Source of the DNA: Oscillospiraceae bacterium
GTDB lineage: Bacteria > Bacillota > Clostridia > Oscillospirales > Ruminococcaceae
NCBI GenBank assembly: GCA_902363145.1
Contig: CABIZB010000002.1
Coordinates: 62,001-126,000 of the forward strand
DNA: 64,000 bases
Direction of reading: 5' to 3'
Part shown: one piece after another, positions 7,968 through 17,385 of the stretch
Numbering within the stretch: position 1 is the first letter of the stretch
How the letters are laid out: every line of letters begins with the position of its first letter
Made by a program: the position numbers and the translations under genes
The notes under the pieces: model-generated
Database searches by the model: none
The model's input: only the letters and a program-made list of their open reading frames with translations
Told to the model about the DNA's origin: nothing

Positions 7968-9953
7968 ATGACAGGCAGAGGCTGGCGGCTTTTTAAGCTG
8001 GTTTCAATGCTTCTCGTGGCGGCGGCTGTTTCATGCGCCTTTTCACTGGCAGGCACGGACGAGGTGAAGTTCTGGTCCATGCTGGCGGTGGTGTGCCTGA
8101 TAAGCCTTGCGTACATCGCACTGTTTATCCGCTGCGAGCAGAACCTTCACAGCTTCGTTTCGGAAATGGAATCGCAGCTGAACCTTACCGAAAGGGACTC
8201 ACTGTACAAATTCCCCGCTCCCGCACTTATCGTTGACAGCGACGGGATAATCATATGGTTCAACAAGGCGTTCACCGAGCAGATACACGCTTCCGATGCC
8301 TACGGAGTCCATCTGAGCCAGATCATTGATATCGACCTTTCAACTACATTTTCAAAAATAGACACTGTAGTGGAATATAACGCAGGTCACTACAGGATAA
8401 GAGCTGTCACAACCGAGAAAAAGGACGAGAGCAACACTCCCGTCTCCGAGCTTACCCTCCTTTATTTCCAGGACGTAAGCGAGCTTATCGACGTGAAGAA
8501 CGAGTACGCACGCAGCCGAAACTGGGTGGCAATGCTGCTCATCGACAGCTACGACGAGCTTTTTGCCAAGGTAAAGGACTCTGACAAGGCTCACATCACC
8601 ATGCAGATAGACAAGCTGGCGGAATCTTTCATTGAAGAGCACAACGGTCTTATGAAAAAGATATCCTCCGACCGCTATTTTGCCATAATCAGCGAAAATG
8701 AGCTGATAAAGCTTGAAGAGGAAAAGTTCAAGTCCATTCTCGATAAGGTGCATCAGATACTTGTTGCCGAGCATACTCCAGTTACCCTTTCCATCGGTAT
8801 CGGCAGAGGCGGCAGCAACCTGAGAGAAAGCGAGGAAATGGCACGTCAGGCGCTGGATATGACCCAGGGCAGAGGCGGCGACCAGGTAGCTGTAAAGGAC
8901 GAAAAGGACTTCACCTTCTTCGGCGGCAACTCCTCGGGAATAGAAAAGAGCACAAAGGTAAAGACACGTATATTCAGCTCGGGTCTTATAAGCCTTATCC
9001 GTGCGGCTGACAGGACTATCCTTATGGGCCACGCATGGGGCGACCTTGACGCAATAGGCGCAGCTGCGGGTCTGTGCGGCGCAATAAGAGCCATAGGCGC
9101 AGATGCCTATGTGTTCTCAGACACCGACCACACCCTTGCAATGCCCATAATCGACCGACTGAGAGAAAACCTTGAAGACGGCTCCGACCTTATCATAAAC
9201 GAGGAAACAGCCCTTGAAATGATGACAGAGAACACTCTGCTCATCATCTGCGACACAAACAACAAGGACCTGCTGGACAGCAGGCAGATATACGAAAAAG
9301 CAAAGAACATTGTATTCATCGACCACCACAGGCAGGTCGTTAACTGCATAGACAATGCAGTTCTCAGCCTCCACGAGCCATACGCATCTTCCGCCAGCGA
9401 AATGGTGGCGGAGGTCATTCAGTATTTCGGCTACGAGCAGCTTTCCAGCTACTACGCCGACGCAATGCTTGCGGGCATAATGCTGGATACCAAGGATTTC
9501 GTTATGAAAACAGGCGTGCGCACCTTTGAGGCTGCGGCTTACCTGAAAAAGCTCGGTGCGGACACCGTTGCGGTAAAGAGGCTTTTTGCCATCTCCATCG
9601 AAACGGGCATAAAGCGCTCTCAGCTTGTCGAAACAGCAGAGATATACAACCGCTGCGCCATTGCTGCCAGCGAGGATTCCTCCGACGGCATACGCATTGC
9701 CACTTCTCAGGCAGCCGATGAGCTGCTGGGCATTCAGGGCGTTGACGCAAGCTTTGTCATCTATGCGGCAGGCACAGGCGCAAACATCTCCGCTCGCTCC
9801 TTCGGCATAATGAACGTTCAGATAATCATGGAGCATCTGGGCGGCGGCGGTCATCAGACCATGGCGGCGGCTCAGCTGAAGGATATCTCGGTATCCGATG
9901 CCAAGAAGCAGCTTATGGCAGCCATCGACGAATACATCAGAAGCATAAGCTGA
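7968..9953 (+). CDS. gdpP: Cyclic-di-AMP phosphodiesterase GdpP (DHH/DHHA1)
   Basis: Membrane phosphodiesterase that hydrolyses the second messenger c-di-AMP to pApA. It is 661 aa with the standard order: two N-terminal membrane segments (about 8-28 and 33-53), a PAS-like domain (~85-170), a degenerate GGDEF domain (~175-305, lacking the GGDEF signature), and the DHH domain with GHAWGDLDA (metal ligands around D359/D361) and DHH at 452-454. The DHHA1 domain ends in GGGGHQTMAA. The ribosome site GGCAGGTG precedes the ATG. Gene order gdpP-x-rplI-dnaB matches the yybT-rplI-dnaC region of Bacillus with one extra gene between. Potassium and osmolyte control by c-di-AMP is the expected role. Confidence 0.93.
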   Translation: MTGRGWRLFKLVSMLLVAAAVSCAFSLAGTDEVKFWSMLAVVCLISLAYIALFIRCEQNLHSFVSEMESQLNLTERDSLYKFPAPALIVDSDGIIIWFNKAFTEQIHASDAYGVHLSQIIDIDLSTTFSKIDTVVEYNAGHYRIRAVTTEKKDESNTPVSELTLLYFQDVSELIDVKNEYARSRNWVAMLLIDSYDELFAKVKDSDKAHITMQIDKLAESFIEEHNGLMKKISSDRYFAIISENELIKLEEEKFKSILDKVHQILVAEHTPVTLSIGIGRGGSNLRESEEMARQALDMTQGRGGDQVAVKDEKDFTFFGGNSSGIEKSTKVKTRIFSSGLISLIRAADRTILMGHAWGDLDAIGAAAGLCGAIRAIGADAYVFSDTDHTLAMPIIDRLRENLEDGSDLIINEETALEMMTENTLLIICDTNNKDLLDSRQIYEKAKNIVFIDHHRQVVNCIDNAVLSLHEPYASSASEMVAEVIQYFGYEQLSSYYADAMLAGIMLDTKDFVMKTGVRTFEAAAYLKKLGADTVAVKRLFAISIETGIKRSQLVETAEIYNRCAIAASEDSSDGIRIATSQAADELLGIQGVDASFVIYAAGTGANISARSFGIMNVQIIMEHLGGGGHQTMAAAQLKDISVSDAKKQLMAAIDEYIRSIS

Positions 9954-9964
9954 CAGGAGCAGAT

Positions 9965-10729
9965 ATGGGATTAAAACAAGTTATCTATGCAGCAATAGGA
10001 ATGTTCAGGATACTTACAAAAAAGGTGGCTCCCACCGTTTATATGGAAGAGATCGAGGATCATTTCTCCGAGCTTTTCGATATAAAGGATGAGGATCACC
10101 GTGTGATACATGAGCTTATGTCCGAAAAGGTGCATATCGACCTGCACATCATAGCTCCCGATGAAAACAGACCCTTTTACGTGGTATTCACCACAGGAAT
10201 GAGCGACCTGCCCATGACCATGGGCGAGGACGTTCCATGGGATCTGCGCAAGACCCACGAAAGGGCAGAGCTTTTCTGCCTGCTCCCTCCCGACTGGAAA
10301 ACGGAGTTTTCAAAGGGCAGTCAAAAGGACTATGACCGCTTCTGGTGGATATTTGCCGCAATAAAGCAGGCGGCACGCTATCCACACCTTTCAGGCACAT
10401 GGATAGGAAGCAATCACACTCTCCAGTATTCCGAGGATAACACCCCATTCCACGAAAGCACAAAGCTGTGCTCCGCTATCTTTCTCCACCTTGACGAGAA
10501 GGACTTCGGCGGAAAGTACGGCGACCGCATGAACTACATGCGAACCAAGGACGGCAGCTACATAAATCTGCTGTGCTTCATTCCTCTGTATGCGGAGGAA
10601 ATAGATTTCAAGCTTGATAACGGCTCGGACGAGCTGTTTATGAGAATGTTCGGCAGCACGGTAACGGATATGCTCCAGCTGGTGCTGGATCCCCAAAGAA
10701 AAAATTACTGCACTGCCGAAACAGCATAA
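9965..10729 (+). CDS. Suppressor-of-fused (SUFU) domain protein
   Basis: A 254-aa cytoplasmic protein recognisable as a bacterial SUFU-domain protein from HIDLHIIAP, FTTGMSDLPM, RAELFCLLPPDW, ARYPHLSGTW and the GSNHTLQYS segment. In bacteria the domain occurs in polyimmunity loci and as a stand-alone protein of unknown function; it has no established enzyme activity. It lies 11 bases after gdpP and 34 before rplI, in the same direction, inside an otherwise highly conserved operon, so it should be co-expressed with a c-di-AMP hydrolase and ribosomal protein L9. No toxin-like gene is next to it, which argues against a polyimmunity role here. Confidence 0.8.
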   Translation: MGLKQVIYAAIGMFRILTKKVAPTVYMEEIEDHFSELFDIKDEDHRVIHELMSEKVHIDLHIIAPDENRPFYVVFTTGMSDLPMTMGEDVPWDLRKTHERAELFCLLPPDWKTEFSKGSQKDYDRFWWIFAAIKQAARYPHLSGTWIGSNHTLQYSEDNTPFHESTKLCSAIFLHLDEKDFGGKYGDRMNYMRTKDGSYINLLCFIPLYAEEIDFKLDNGSDELFMRMFGSTVTDMLQLVLDPQRKNYCTAETA

Positions 10730-10763
10730 ATTTGCAGAAAGCTATAAGAAAGGATAGATAATC

Positions 10764-11210
10764 ATGAAAGTAATTTTTGTACAGGACGTTAAAGGCTCAG
10801 GCAAAAAGGGCGAAGTAAAGGAAGTTTCCGACGGCTACGCAAGAAATTTCCTTATCGGCAAGGGTCTTGCAGTTGAAGCTACCGCAAAGAACCTCTCCGA
10901 CCTTAACGGAAAGAAATCCTCCGAGCAGCACAAGGCTGACGTTGCAAAGCAGGAAGCTATCGACAACGCCGCTAAGATAAAGGGCAAGAGCGTTACCATC
11001 AAGGGCAAGGCAGGCGCAGGCGGAAAGCTCTTCGGAGCAGTTACCGCAGGTCACGTTGCAGACGCTATCGCTGAGCAGCTGGGCGTTAAGGTAGAAAAGA
11101 AAAAGGTTACACTCAATATGGAAATAAAGGCATTCGGCGGCTACACCGCAGAGATAAAGCTTTACCCAGGCATTTCCGAAAAGATCACGGTAAGTGTTGT
11201 CGAGGCATAA
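10764..11210 (+). CDS. rplI: Ribosomal protein L9
   Basis: A 148-aa 50S protein that binds 23S rRNA domain V at the base of the L1 stalk. The N-terminal domain [21 protein letters not shown] and [13 protein letters not shown] is diagnostic, followed by the connecting helix (residues ~45-75) and a C-terminal domain with GGKLFGAVT. Standard length. The ribosome site AAGAAAGG stands before the ATG. The order gdpP-(SUFU)-rplI-dnaB is conserved in Firmicutes. Confidence 0.97.
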   Translation: MKVIFVQDVKGSGKKGEVKEVSDGYARNFLIGKGLAVEATAKNLSDLNGKKSSEQHKADVAKQEAIDNAAKIKGKSVTIKGKAGAGGKLFGAVTAGHVADAIAEQLGVKVEKKKVTLNMEIKAFGGYTAEIKLYPGISEKITVSVVEA

Positions 11211-11223
11211 TTTCCGATATCCG

Positions 11224-11248
11224 TTGACGTCGGTGCTCCCGACGTCAA
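11224..11248 (+). repeat. Perfect 10-bp inverted repeat between rplI and dnaB
   Basis: Arms TTGACGTCGG and CCGACGTCAA separated by TGCTC. As RNA this is a strong hairpin, but it is followed by AATTCTGCG rather than a U-run, so it is not a standard terminator. A TATAAT lies at 11256-11261 immediately downstream, but no -35 box is at the right distance. An mRNA-processing hairpin or an operator are both possible. Confidence 0.6.
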
Positions 11249-11281
11249 TTCTGCGTATAATAAGAGTAAAGGAGAGCGTTT

Positions 11282-12634
11282 ATGGAATTTGATGATATTT
11301 CCGCCAGAGAAATGCCCCACAGCATCGAAGCCGAACAGACCGTTCTGGGCGCTGTTTTGCTGGACTCGGAGCTGCTGGGCACGGTTATGAACTACGTAAA
11401 GCCCGAAAGCTTTTACGTTTCAAAGCACCGTGAGCTTTTTTCCATAATCCTCCGACAGTTCACTCTGGGAGTAAACTCGGACATTATCACCGTTCTGAAC
11501 GAAGCCGTTCAGGAGGGAATTTTCGAGGACTCCGCATCGGGAAAGGAATATCTTGGCGCAATAACCGAGAGCATTCCCTCCCTTGCAAACATCGAAAGCT
11601 ACTGCAAGATAGTCGAGGAAAAATATTACCTGCGCTCCCTTGCTGAAGCTGCAAAAAAGATAATCTCCAACTGCACCGAAAGCGCCGAGCCTGCTTCCGT
11701 CATACTTGATTCCGCCGAGCAGATGATATATGACATCAGGCAGGGCAAGGAGGTCGATGGCCTTACAAAGGTAGATGAAGTTCTGCTTGAGACCTATGAC
11801 CACTTGAACCGAATATCGGGCGCTGACAAGGAAAAATATCAGGGTGCAAAATCAGGCTATGCCGACCTGGACAGCGTTATAAGCGGTCTCAACAAATCCG
11901 ACCTGCTTATCCTTGCTGCCCGTCCCGGTATGGGAAAAACTTCATTTGCGCTGAACATTGCCTCCAACGTGTGCCGCAGAAGCACCGACAAAGAGGTCGT
12001 GGTGTTCTCGCTGGAAATGTCAAAGGAACAGCTTGTAACACGTATGCTCTCCGCCGAGAGCCTTGTTACCAGCGACCACCTTATCAAGGGCAACATCGAC
12101 GAAAAGGACTGGGAAAAGCTTGCTCAGGGCGCTGACCGCATGGCTGGCATGAACCTGTACCTTGACGATACGGCGGGCATCACCGTAGTTCAGATGAAAG
12201 CAAAGCTCAGACGTCTAAAAAACGTGGGACTTGTCATCATCGACTACTTACAGCTCATGAACTCCAGCAAGCGCATTGATAACCGTGTAAACGAAATTTC
12301 CGATATCACCCGTCAGCTCAAGCTTATGGCAAAGGAGCTGAACGTTCCCGTTATCACCCTTTCACAGCTTTCACGTTCCGTTGAGTCACGTCCCGACAAG
12401 CGTCCTCTGCTCTCCGACCTGAGAGAATCAGGCTCTATCGAGCAGGATGCGGATATCGTAATGTTCCTCTACCGTGACGGCTACTACAACAAGGACAAGG
12501 TGGAGGACGTTAACCTTGCGGAATGTATCGTTGCCAAAAACCGTCACGGCGAAACAGGCACTGTAAACCTCAGGTGGAACGGTCAATATACCCTGTTCAT
12601 CAGCGAGGACAGACGGCCTGCTCCCGCAGAATAA
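11282..12634 (+). CDS. dnaB: Replicative DNA helicase DnaB
   Basis: Hexameric 5'-3' fork helicase (named dnaC in Bacillus subtilis), 450 aa. The N-terminal domain (~1-150; MPHSIEAEQTVLGAVL) mediates hexamer and primase contacts. The RecA-like domain has Walker A ARPGMGKTSFALN, Walker B LVIIDYLQLM, the LSQLSR sensor and the SDLRESGSIEQDAD segment. No intein. The ribosome site AAAGGAG lies 6 nt before the ATG. It follows rplI, as is usual in Firmicutes. Confidence 0.97.
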   Translation: MEFDDISAREMPHSIEAEQTVLGAVLLDSELLGTVMNYVKPESFYVSKHRELFSIILRQFTLGVNSDIITVLNEAVQEGIFEDSASGKEYLGAITESIPSLANIESYCKIVEEKYYLRSLAEAAKKIISNCTESAEPASVILDSAEQMIYDIRQGKEVDGLTKVDEVLLETYDHLNRISGADKEKYQGAKSGYADLDSVISGLNKSDLLILAARPGMGKTSFALNIASNVCRRSTDKEVVVFSLEMSKEQLVTRMLSAESLVTSDHLIKGNIDEKDWEKLAQGADRMAGMNLYLDDTAGITVVQMKAKLRRLKNVGLVIIDYLQLMNSSKRIDNRVNEISDITRQLKLMAKELNVPVITLSQLSRSVESRPDKRPLLSDLRESGSIEQDADIVMFLYRDGYYNKDKVEDVNLAECIVAKNRHGETGTVNLRWNGQYTLFISEDRRPAPAE

Positions 12635-12643
12635 GAGGTCGGC

Positions 12644-13993
12644 ATGAACGTTTCGGACAAGGTGCGTGAGACAATAACACGCCGCTGTATGATACAAAAG
12701 GGCGACACTGTTACCGCAGGGCTTTCGGGCGGTGCGGACAGCGTTTGCCTTGTAACAGTCCTGCATGGGCTTTCCCATGAAATGGGCTTTACGCTGAGGG
12801 CAGTTCACGTAAACCACTGCCTGAGGGGCGAAGAAAGCGACCGTGACCAGCATTTCTGCGAGGAGCTGTGCAAAAGGCTTGATATCCCCATTGAAGTCTG
12901 CCGAGTAGATGTGACGGGCTTTGCCAAGGAAAGCGGAAGATCCACCGAGGAGGCCGCACGTATCCTGCGTTACGGCGCATTTGACAAGGTTTCCTGCGGG
13001 GGAAAGACAGCCACCGCTCACAATAAAAATGACAACGCCGAAACGGTGCTTTTCAACATCGTAAGAGGCTCGGGGCTTAAAGGTCTCGGGGGCATACCAT
13101 ATGTGAGAGGGAACATTATCCGTCCCCTGCTGGACGTTTCCAGGAGCGAGATAGAGGAATACCTCTCCCAAATGGGTCAGGGCTTTGTCACCGACAGCAC
13201 CAATCTCACCGAAGATTACTCACGAAACAAGCTGCGCAGGCGTATCATACCCCAGCTTGAAGAGATAAATGCAGATGTCACCGACGCACTTTGCAGGCTT
13301 TCACTATCGGCGGAGGAGGACGAGTCATTTCTCTCTCAGCTGACAGACGATATCGACCCACAGCGCCTTTGTGAATATGCACCGTCTCTGCGGAAAAGGT
13401 ATATACGCAGGCTGCTGAGCGAAAACAATATCCCCGTAAGCCGTGACAGGATAGAGGAAATAGACGCAGCTGTTATATCAGGCAGAAAAACACGCTTTGA
13501 CCTCAGCCGTGATATTTTCGCCGTAACTGACGGAAAAAGCGTTGTTATAAGGGAAATGAGCAGAGCGGAAAACTTCCGCACAAATGTTGTTTTCAGCAGT
13601 GATAAAGAGATAATTGTCCCCGAATATGATAAAAAGGTGATAATTGAACGACCTTCAAATGATATTTTTCAAAAGCAGGGCATTGTTAAAGAAAATTTAA
13701 CAAACGGACTTGTAAATTATGATAAAATACAAGGTGTTGTTATTCTACGGAATAAGCAGGACGGCGACAGCATAAGGTTTGCCCGCCGTGGCCATACCAC
13801 AAAGCTGAAAAAGCTGTACAACTCCCTTAAACTGACCGATGAGGAAAGGCAGTCCGCCCTTGTTATGGAGGACGATGAGGGGATATTCTGGAGCGAATAC
13901 GGCGGCGCAAGCGACCGTGTTTCCTCCGATAAAAATGAAACTTCGGAAAATTTATATATTATTTCAGTAAGGCGGAAGATAAATGATAACTAA
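12644..13993 (+). CDS. tilS: tRNA(Ile)-lysidine synthase
   Basis: Converts cytidine 34 of tRNA-Ile(CAU) to lysidine using ATP and lysine, so that AUA is read as Ile. 449 aa. The N-type PP-loop SGGADS is at residues 28-33, HVNHCLRGEESDRD and TAHNKNDNAET are the other ATP-site segments, and the C-terminal TilS domain is recognisable from KLKKLYNSLKL onward. The stretch at 13,600-13,750 (linker between domains) is clearly more AT-rich than its surroundings. The end overlaps hpt by 11 bases. The tilS-hpt-ftsH order is widely conserved in Firmicutes. Confidence 0.94.
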   Translation: MNVSDKVRETITRRCMIQKGDTVTAGLSGGADSVCLVTVLHGLSHEMGFTLRAVHVNHCLRGEESDRDQHFCEELCKRLDIPIEVCRVDVTGFAKESGRSTEEAARILRYGAFDKVSCGGKTATAHNKNDNAETVLFNIVRGSGLKGLGGIPYVRGNIIRPLLDVSRSEIEEYLSQMGQGFVTDSTNLTEDYSRNKLRRRIIPQLEEINADVTDALCRLSLSAEEDESFLSQLTDDIDPQRLCEYAPSLRKRYIRRLLSENNIPVSRDRIEEIDAAVISGRKTRFDLSRDIFAVTDGKSVVIREMSRAENFRTNVVFSSDKEIIVPEYDKKVIIERPSNDIFQKQGIVKENLTNGLVNYDKIQGVVILRNKQDGDSIRFARRGHTTKLKKLYNSLKLTDEERQSALVMEDDEGIFWSEYGGASDRVSSDKNETSENLYIISVRRKINDN

Positions 13994-14546
13994 GGAAAAT
14001 GCACCCGTTGCCGAGGATTACGGCTACGGCTCCATCAAGAGAGTTCTTATCACCGAGGAAGAGATCGCACAGGCTGTAAAGAAAACAGGTCAGCTCATTT
14101 CCGAGGAATATGCGGGCAAGCCCCTGCTTATCATCGGCATTCTCAAGGGCTGCTATGTTTTTCTTGCGGACTTTTGCAGAGCTATCAAGATTCCCTGCGA
14201 GATCGCATTCATGGCTGCTGAAAGCTATGGTCAAAGCTCCGTTTCCTCAGGCGATGTAAAGATAACACTGGACCTGAAATGCGATATCTCCAAATATCAC
14301 GTAATAATTGCGGAGGATATCGTTGACACAGGCAACACCCTCTCCAAGATATGCAAAATACTGAAGGAGAGAAATCCCCTTTCGCTGAAGGTTTACACCC
14401 TTCTCAACAAGCCCGACCGCAGAACAGTGGATTTTACGCCGGATTATTCCATTTTCACTATCCCCGACCTTTTTGTTGTGGGATACGGTCTCGACTACGG
14501 CGAGCAGATGCGCAACCTGCCTTACATTGCTGAGGCTGAGCTGTAA
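13983..14546 (+). CDS. hpt: Hypoxanthine-guanine phosphoribosyltransferase
   Basis: Purine salvage enzyme transferring the phosphoribosyl group of PRPP to hypoxanthine or guanine; 187 aa. The PRPP-binding loop is IIAEDIVDTGNTLS, and YGLDYGEQMRNLP is the C-terminal purine-site signature. The start overlaps the last codons of tilS, implying coupled translation. Its N-terminus (MITKENAPVAEDYGYG) is a few residues longer than in Bacillus. Confidence 0.95.
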   Translation: MITKENAPVAEDYGYGSIKRVLITEEEIAQAVKKTGQLISEEYAGKPLLIIGILKGCYVFLADFCRAIKIPCEIAFMAAESYGQSSVSSGDVKITLDLKCDISKYHVIIAEDIVDTGNTLSKICKILKERNPLSLKVYTLLNKPDRRTVDFTPDYSIFTIPDLFVVGYGLDYGEQMRNLPYIAEAEL

Positions 14547-14582
14547 GCGCACATCAGGCACGACAGAATATTTTTAACGGAC

Positions 14583-14611
14583 GGTATCGGAAGTGACTGC
14601 AATCCGATATC
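14583..14611 (+). repeat. Hairpin in the ftsH leader
   Basis: Nine-base arms (GGTATCGGA and TCCGATATC, one G-U pair) around an 11-nt loop, directly upstream of the ftsH ribosome site AAGGAAGG. There is no U-run, so it is not a terminator. It does not match CIRCE or CtsR sites. Confidence 0.45.
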
Positions 14612-14634
14612 GGGAAAAGGAAGGTTTTAGTCAC

Positions 14635-16602
14635 ATGAAAAAAGGCAGCGGTTTATTTATCTACATCATAATTGCCATTGTGCTGATGTTTTCAATGGTA
14701 TATTTCCTTAGGCAGTCCTCTCACCCCCAGGCTGAGTACACCTATTCCGAGATAATGTCCTACTTCGACAACTATCAGGTATCGCAGTACACATTTGATC
14801 TTGGCACAGGCGATCTGGAAATGACTGTTGACGATAACGGCACAAGCAAGCAGATCAGCTACACCGTTCCCAACGTTAATCTCTTCGTTGACGAGATCCA
14901 GTACAGCCAGAGCGGCGAGGACAACTACCGTCAGGCTTACAACAAGCTCCACCCCGATGCTCCCCTGAACCAGGAATACTACAAGATACAGGATACCTCA
15001 TGGCTCTACAATCTTCTCCCCTCACTGATAATGCTTATCCTCATGTTCGTGCTCTTCTTCTTTATGATGAGGCAGGCAGGCGGCGGAGCTAAGATCAACA
15101 GCTTCGGCAAGGCAAATATCAAGAACCAGTCCAAGAAGAAAAACACCTTTAAGGACGTTGCAGGCGCAGATGAAGAAAAGCAGGAGCTTGCGGAGATCGT
15201 TGATTTTCTCAAGAACCCCAAGAAATATAACGACATCGGCGCAAGAATCCCCAAGGGCGTTCTGCTCATGGGCCCTCCGGGTACAGGTAAGACACTGCTT
15301 GCAAAGGCAGTCGCAGGTGAAGCAGGCGTTCCTTTCTTCTCCATCTCAGGTTCCGACTTCGTTGAGATGTTTGTCGGCGTCGGTGCTTCCAGAGTAAGAG
15401 ACCTTTTTGAAACAGCAAAGAAAAATGCTCCCTCTATCATCTTCATCGACGAGATCGACGCAGTAGGCCGCCAGAGAGGCGCAGGACTGGGCGGCGGTCA
15501 CGATGAGCGTGAGCAGACCCTTAACCAGCTCCTTGTTGAAATGGACGGCTTTGAGGGCAACGAGGGCGTTATCGTAATTGCGGCAACAAACCGCCGTGAT
15601 ATCCTTGACCCCGCACTTCTCCGTCCCGGACGTTTCGACAGAGAGGTAATGGTAGGCTATCCCGATGTTAAGGGAAGAGAAGAAATACTCAAGGTACACG
15701 CAAAGAACAAGCCCCTTGCTCCCGACGTTGACCTTAACGTTATCGCAAAGACAACTCAGCAGTTCACAGGTGCTGACCTGGAAAACCTGCTTAACGAGGC
15801 TGCCCTCCTTGCCGCAAGAAACGACCGCAAGGCTATCACCGAGGCAGATATCGAGGAAGCTACCGTCAAGGTCGTTTCAGGCCCCGAAAAGAGATCTCAC
15901 ATCGTTACCGACCGTGACAGACGCATCACCGCTTATCACGAGGCAGGCCATGCAGTTGCTGCATATAACCTCCCCCTCGCAGATAAGGTGCACATGGTAA
16001 CAATTATCCCCAGAGGCGATGCAGGCGGCTTTACAATGGCTCGTCCCACAACAGACGACCAGTTCAAGACCAAAAATCAGCTCATCCAGCAGATCGTATG
16101 GGCAATGGGCGGTCGTGTTGCCGAGTCGATCGTATTTGACGACATCACATGGGGCGCATCGGGCGATATCCAGTCCGCAACAAGAATCGCAAAGACAATG
16201 ATAACCAGATGCGGCTTCTCAGAAAAGCTTGGACCTATCCAGTACGGCAGCAGCGACGAGGTATTCCTCGGCAGAGACTTCGGTCACACTCAGGATTACA
16301 GCGAAAGCACTGCGGCTCTCATTGATGACGAGGTAAAGAACATCGTGGAAAGCGCATATGCAGACTGCGAAAAGATACTCAAGGAACACCGTCACCAGCT
16401 TGACGAGCTTGCAGATTACCTGCTTGAATACGAAAAGATCGACGGTGAAAGCTTTGATAAGCTTATGAAAGGCCAGCTCGACTGGCGCAAGGATATCAAG
16501 AAGGCTGAACCTGCAGCAGAGCCTGTAAAGAAAACTGAAACAGAAGCTCCCGCAGAGACAGATTCCCCCTCAGAAGCTGACGAAAACAAAACAGAAGAAT
16601 AA
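14635..16602 (+). CDS. ftsH: ATP-dependent zinc metalloprotease FtsH
   Basis: Membrane-anchored AAA+ protease that degrades misfolded and regulatory membrane proteins; 655 aa from this start. I use the ATG preceded by AAGGAAGG rather than an upstream GTG that has no ribosome site. Two membrane segments (~8-26 and ~125-145) flank the extracytoplasmic domain. The AAA domain has [19 protein letters not shown] and the SRH around [16 protein letters not shown]. The protease zinc motif HEAGH is at 435-439. The C-terminal tail is Glu/Pro/Ala-rich and variable. A terminator follows. Confidence 0.96.
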   Translation: MKKGSGLFIYIIIAIVLMFSMVYFLRQSSHPQAEYTYSEIMSYFDNYQVSQYTFDLGTGDLEMTVDDNGTSKQISYTVPNVNLFVDEIQYSQSGEDNYRQAYNKLHPDAPLNQEYYKIQDTSWLYNLLPSLIMLILMFVLFFFMMRQAGGGAKINSFGKANIKNQSKKKNTFKDVAGADEEKQELAEIVDFLKNPKKYNDIGARIPKGVLLMGPPGTGKTLLAKAVAGEAGVPFFSISGSDFVEMFVGVGASRVRDLFETAKKNAPSIIFIDEIDAVGRQRGAGLGGGHDEREQTLNQLLVEMDGFEGNEGVIVIAATNRRDILDPALLRPGRFDREVMVGYPDVKGREEILKVHAKNKPLAPDVDLNVIAKTTQQFTGADLENLLNEAALLAARNDRKAITEADIEEATVKVVSGPEKRSHIVTDRDRRITAYHEAGHAVAAYNLPLADKVHMVTIIPRGDAGGFTMARPTTDDQFKTKNQLIQQIVWAMGGRVAESIVFDDITWGASGDIQSATRIAKTMITRCGFSEKLGPIQYGSSDEVFLGRDFGHTQDYSESTAALIDDEVKNIVESAYADCEKILKEHRHQLDELADYLLEYEKIDGESFDKLMKGQLDWRKDIKKAEPAAEPVKKTETEAPAETDSPSEADENKTEE

Positions 16603-16609
16603 ATATCAA

Positions 16610-16646
16610 ATGAGCTGTTGCACAAGATGCAGCAGCTCATTTTTTA
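16610..16646 (+). terminator. Terminator of ftsH
   Basis: 13-bp arms beginning ATGAGCTG (one wobble) around a 5-nt loop followed by six T residues, 8 bases after the ftsH stop. Confidence 0.88.
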
Positions 16647-16692
16647 TGTCCGCAAAGAGAAAAGTACACACAAATAAGGCACAGGTACGGAC

Positions 16693-16739
16693 AAATAAAA
16701 GGGCTTTTGCGGTGTTAATCTGCAAAAGCCCTTTTATTT
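16693..16739. terminator. Bidirectional terminator between ftsH and the rubredoxin gene
   Basis: Perfect 18-bp arms (AAATAAAAGGGCTTTTGC and its complement) around an 11-nt loop, with A- and T-rich outer ends on both sides, between two convergent genes. Confidence 0.9.
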
Positions 16740-16754
16740 ATGCGTTATAAAATA

Positions 16755-17375
16755 TCAGCCTATCTTTTCAAAATCCACAGCACCGTGCTTGCATATCGGA
16801 CAAACAAAATCAGCAGGAAGCTCTTCTCCCTCATAGATGTATCCGCATATCTTGCAAACCCAGCCCTTTTTCTTTTCAGCCTGAGCAGGCTTGGACTTTA
16901 CATTGCTGTGATAATACTCGTATGTCATTGAGGGATTGTCTGAAAGCACTGCTCCGTCTGTCATTTCAGCAATGAACATGGTGTGAGTGCCAAGGTCAAT
17001 CTCACGAACCACCTTGCCTGACATAAAAGCGTTTGTGCCGCTCTTTACATAAAGCAGACCGTTATCGCTGTAGTGCGGGGCAAATTTGTAGGAATCGGAA
17101 GTGCCGAACTTCTGCACCTCTCTGCCGCTCTGGAAGCCGAAATGCCTGAACAATCCGAAATCGGCAGTCTTATCAATGACAGAAACGTTGAACTTGCCTG
17201 TGTTCTTTATCATATCGTGGGTAAGATTTGCCTTGTTCACAGTGACGGCTATCTGCATGGGGCTGCTTGTAAGCTGGATAAGAGTGTTTATGATGCAGCC
17301 GTTATCCTTGTCTCCCTCCGAAGCCGTCAGCACATACAGTCCGTATGATATCTTGTAAACAGATTTAGCGTCCAT
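16755..17375 (-). CDS. hrb: High-molecular-weight rubredoxin (flavin reductase-like domain + rubredoxin)
   Basis: A 206-aa fusion. Residues 1-~150 form an FMN-binding split-barrel flavin reductase-like domain (YVLTAS, NKANLTHDMI). The last ~45 residues are a rubredoxin with CxxC pairs WVCKICGYIY and FVCPICKHG, which bind one iron. Such proteins (Hrb of Moorella) shuttle electrons from NAD(P)H:rubredoxin oxidoreductase to flavodiiron oxygen or NO reductases in anaerobes, so an oxidative-stress role is likely. It is the last gene of the isoprenoid operon, 10 bases after ispF; that link is probably only transcriptional. Confidence 0.88.
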   Translation of the reverse strand: MDAKSVYKISYGLYVLTASEGDKDNGCIINTLIQLTSSPMQIAVTVNKANLTHDMIKNTGKFNVSVIDKTADFGLFRHFGFQSGREVQKFGTSDSYKFAPHYSDNGLLYVKSGTNAFMSGKVVREIDLGTHTMFIAEMTDGAVLSDNPSMTYEYYHSNVKSKPAQAEKKKGWVCKICGYIYEGEELPADFVCPICKHGAVDFEKIG

Positions 17376-17385
17376 ATTAGCCTCC

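Noticed and set aside
9965..10729. SUFU gene as part of a toxin-immunity locus
   Set aside because: No polymorphic toxin, secretion or other immunity-type genes nearby; neighbours are gdpP and rplI.
13640..13750. AT-rich patch inside tilS as a possible internal promoter or transferred segment
   Set aside because: TAAAAT and TTAACA are 20 bases apart, too far for a sigma-A promoter, and the reading frame and domain order of TilS are intact; linker regions are often AT-rich.
14583..14611. CIRCE or CtsR heat-shock operator before ftsH
   Set aside because: The hairpin arms do not match TTAGCACTC or the GGTCAAA tandem of those operators.
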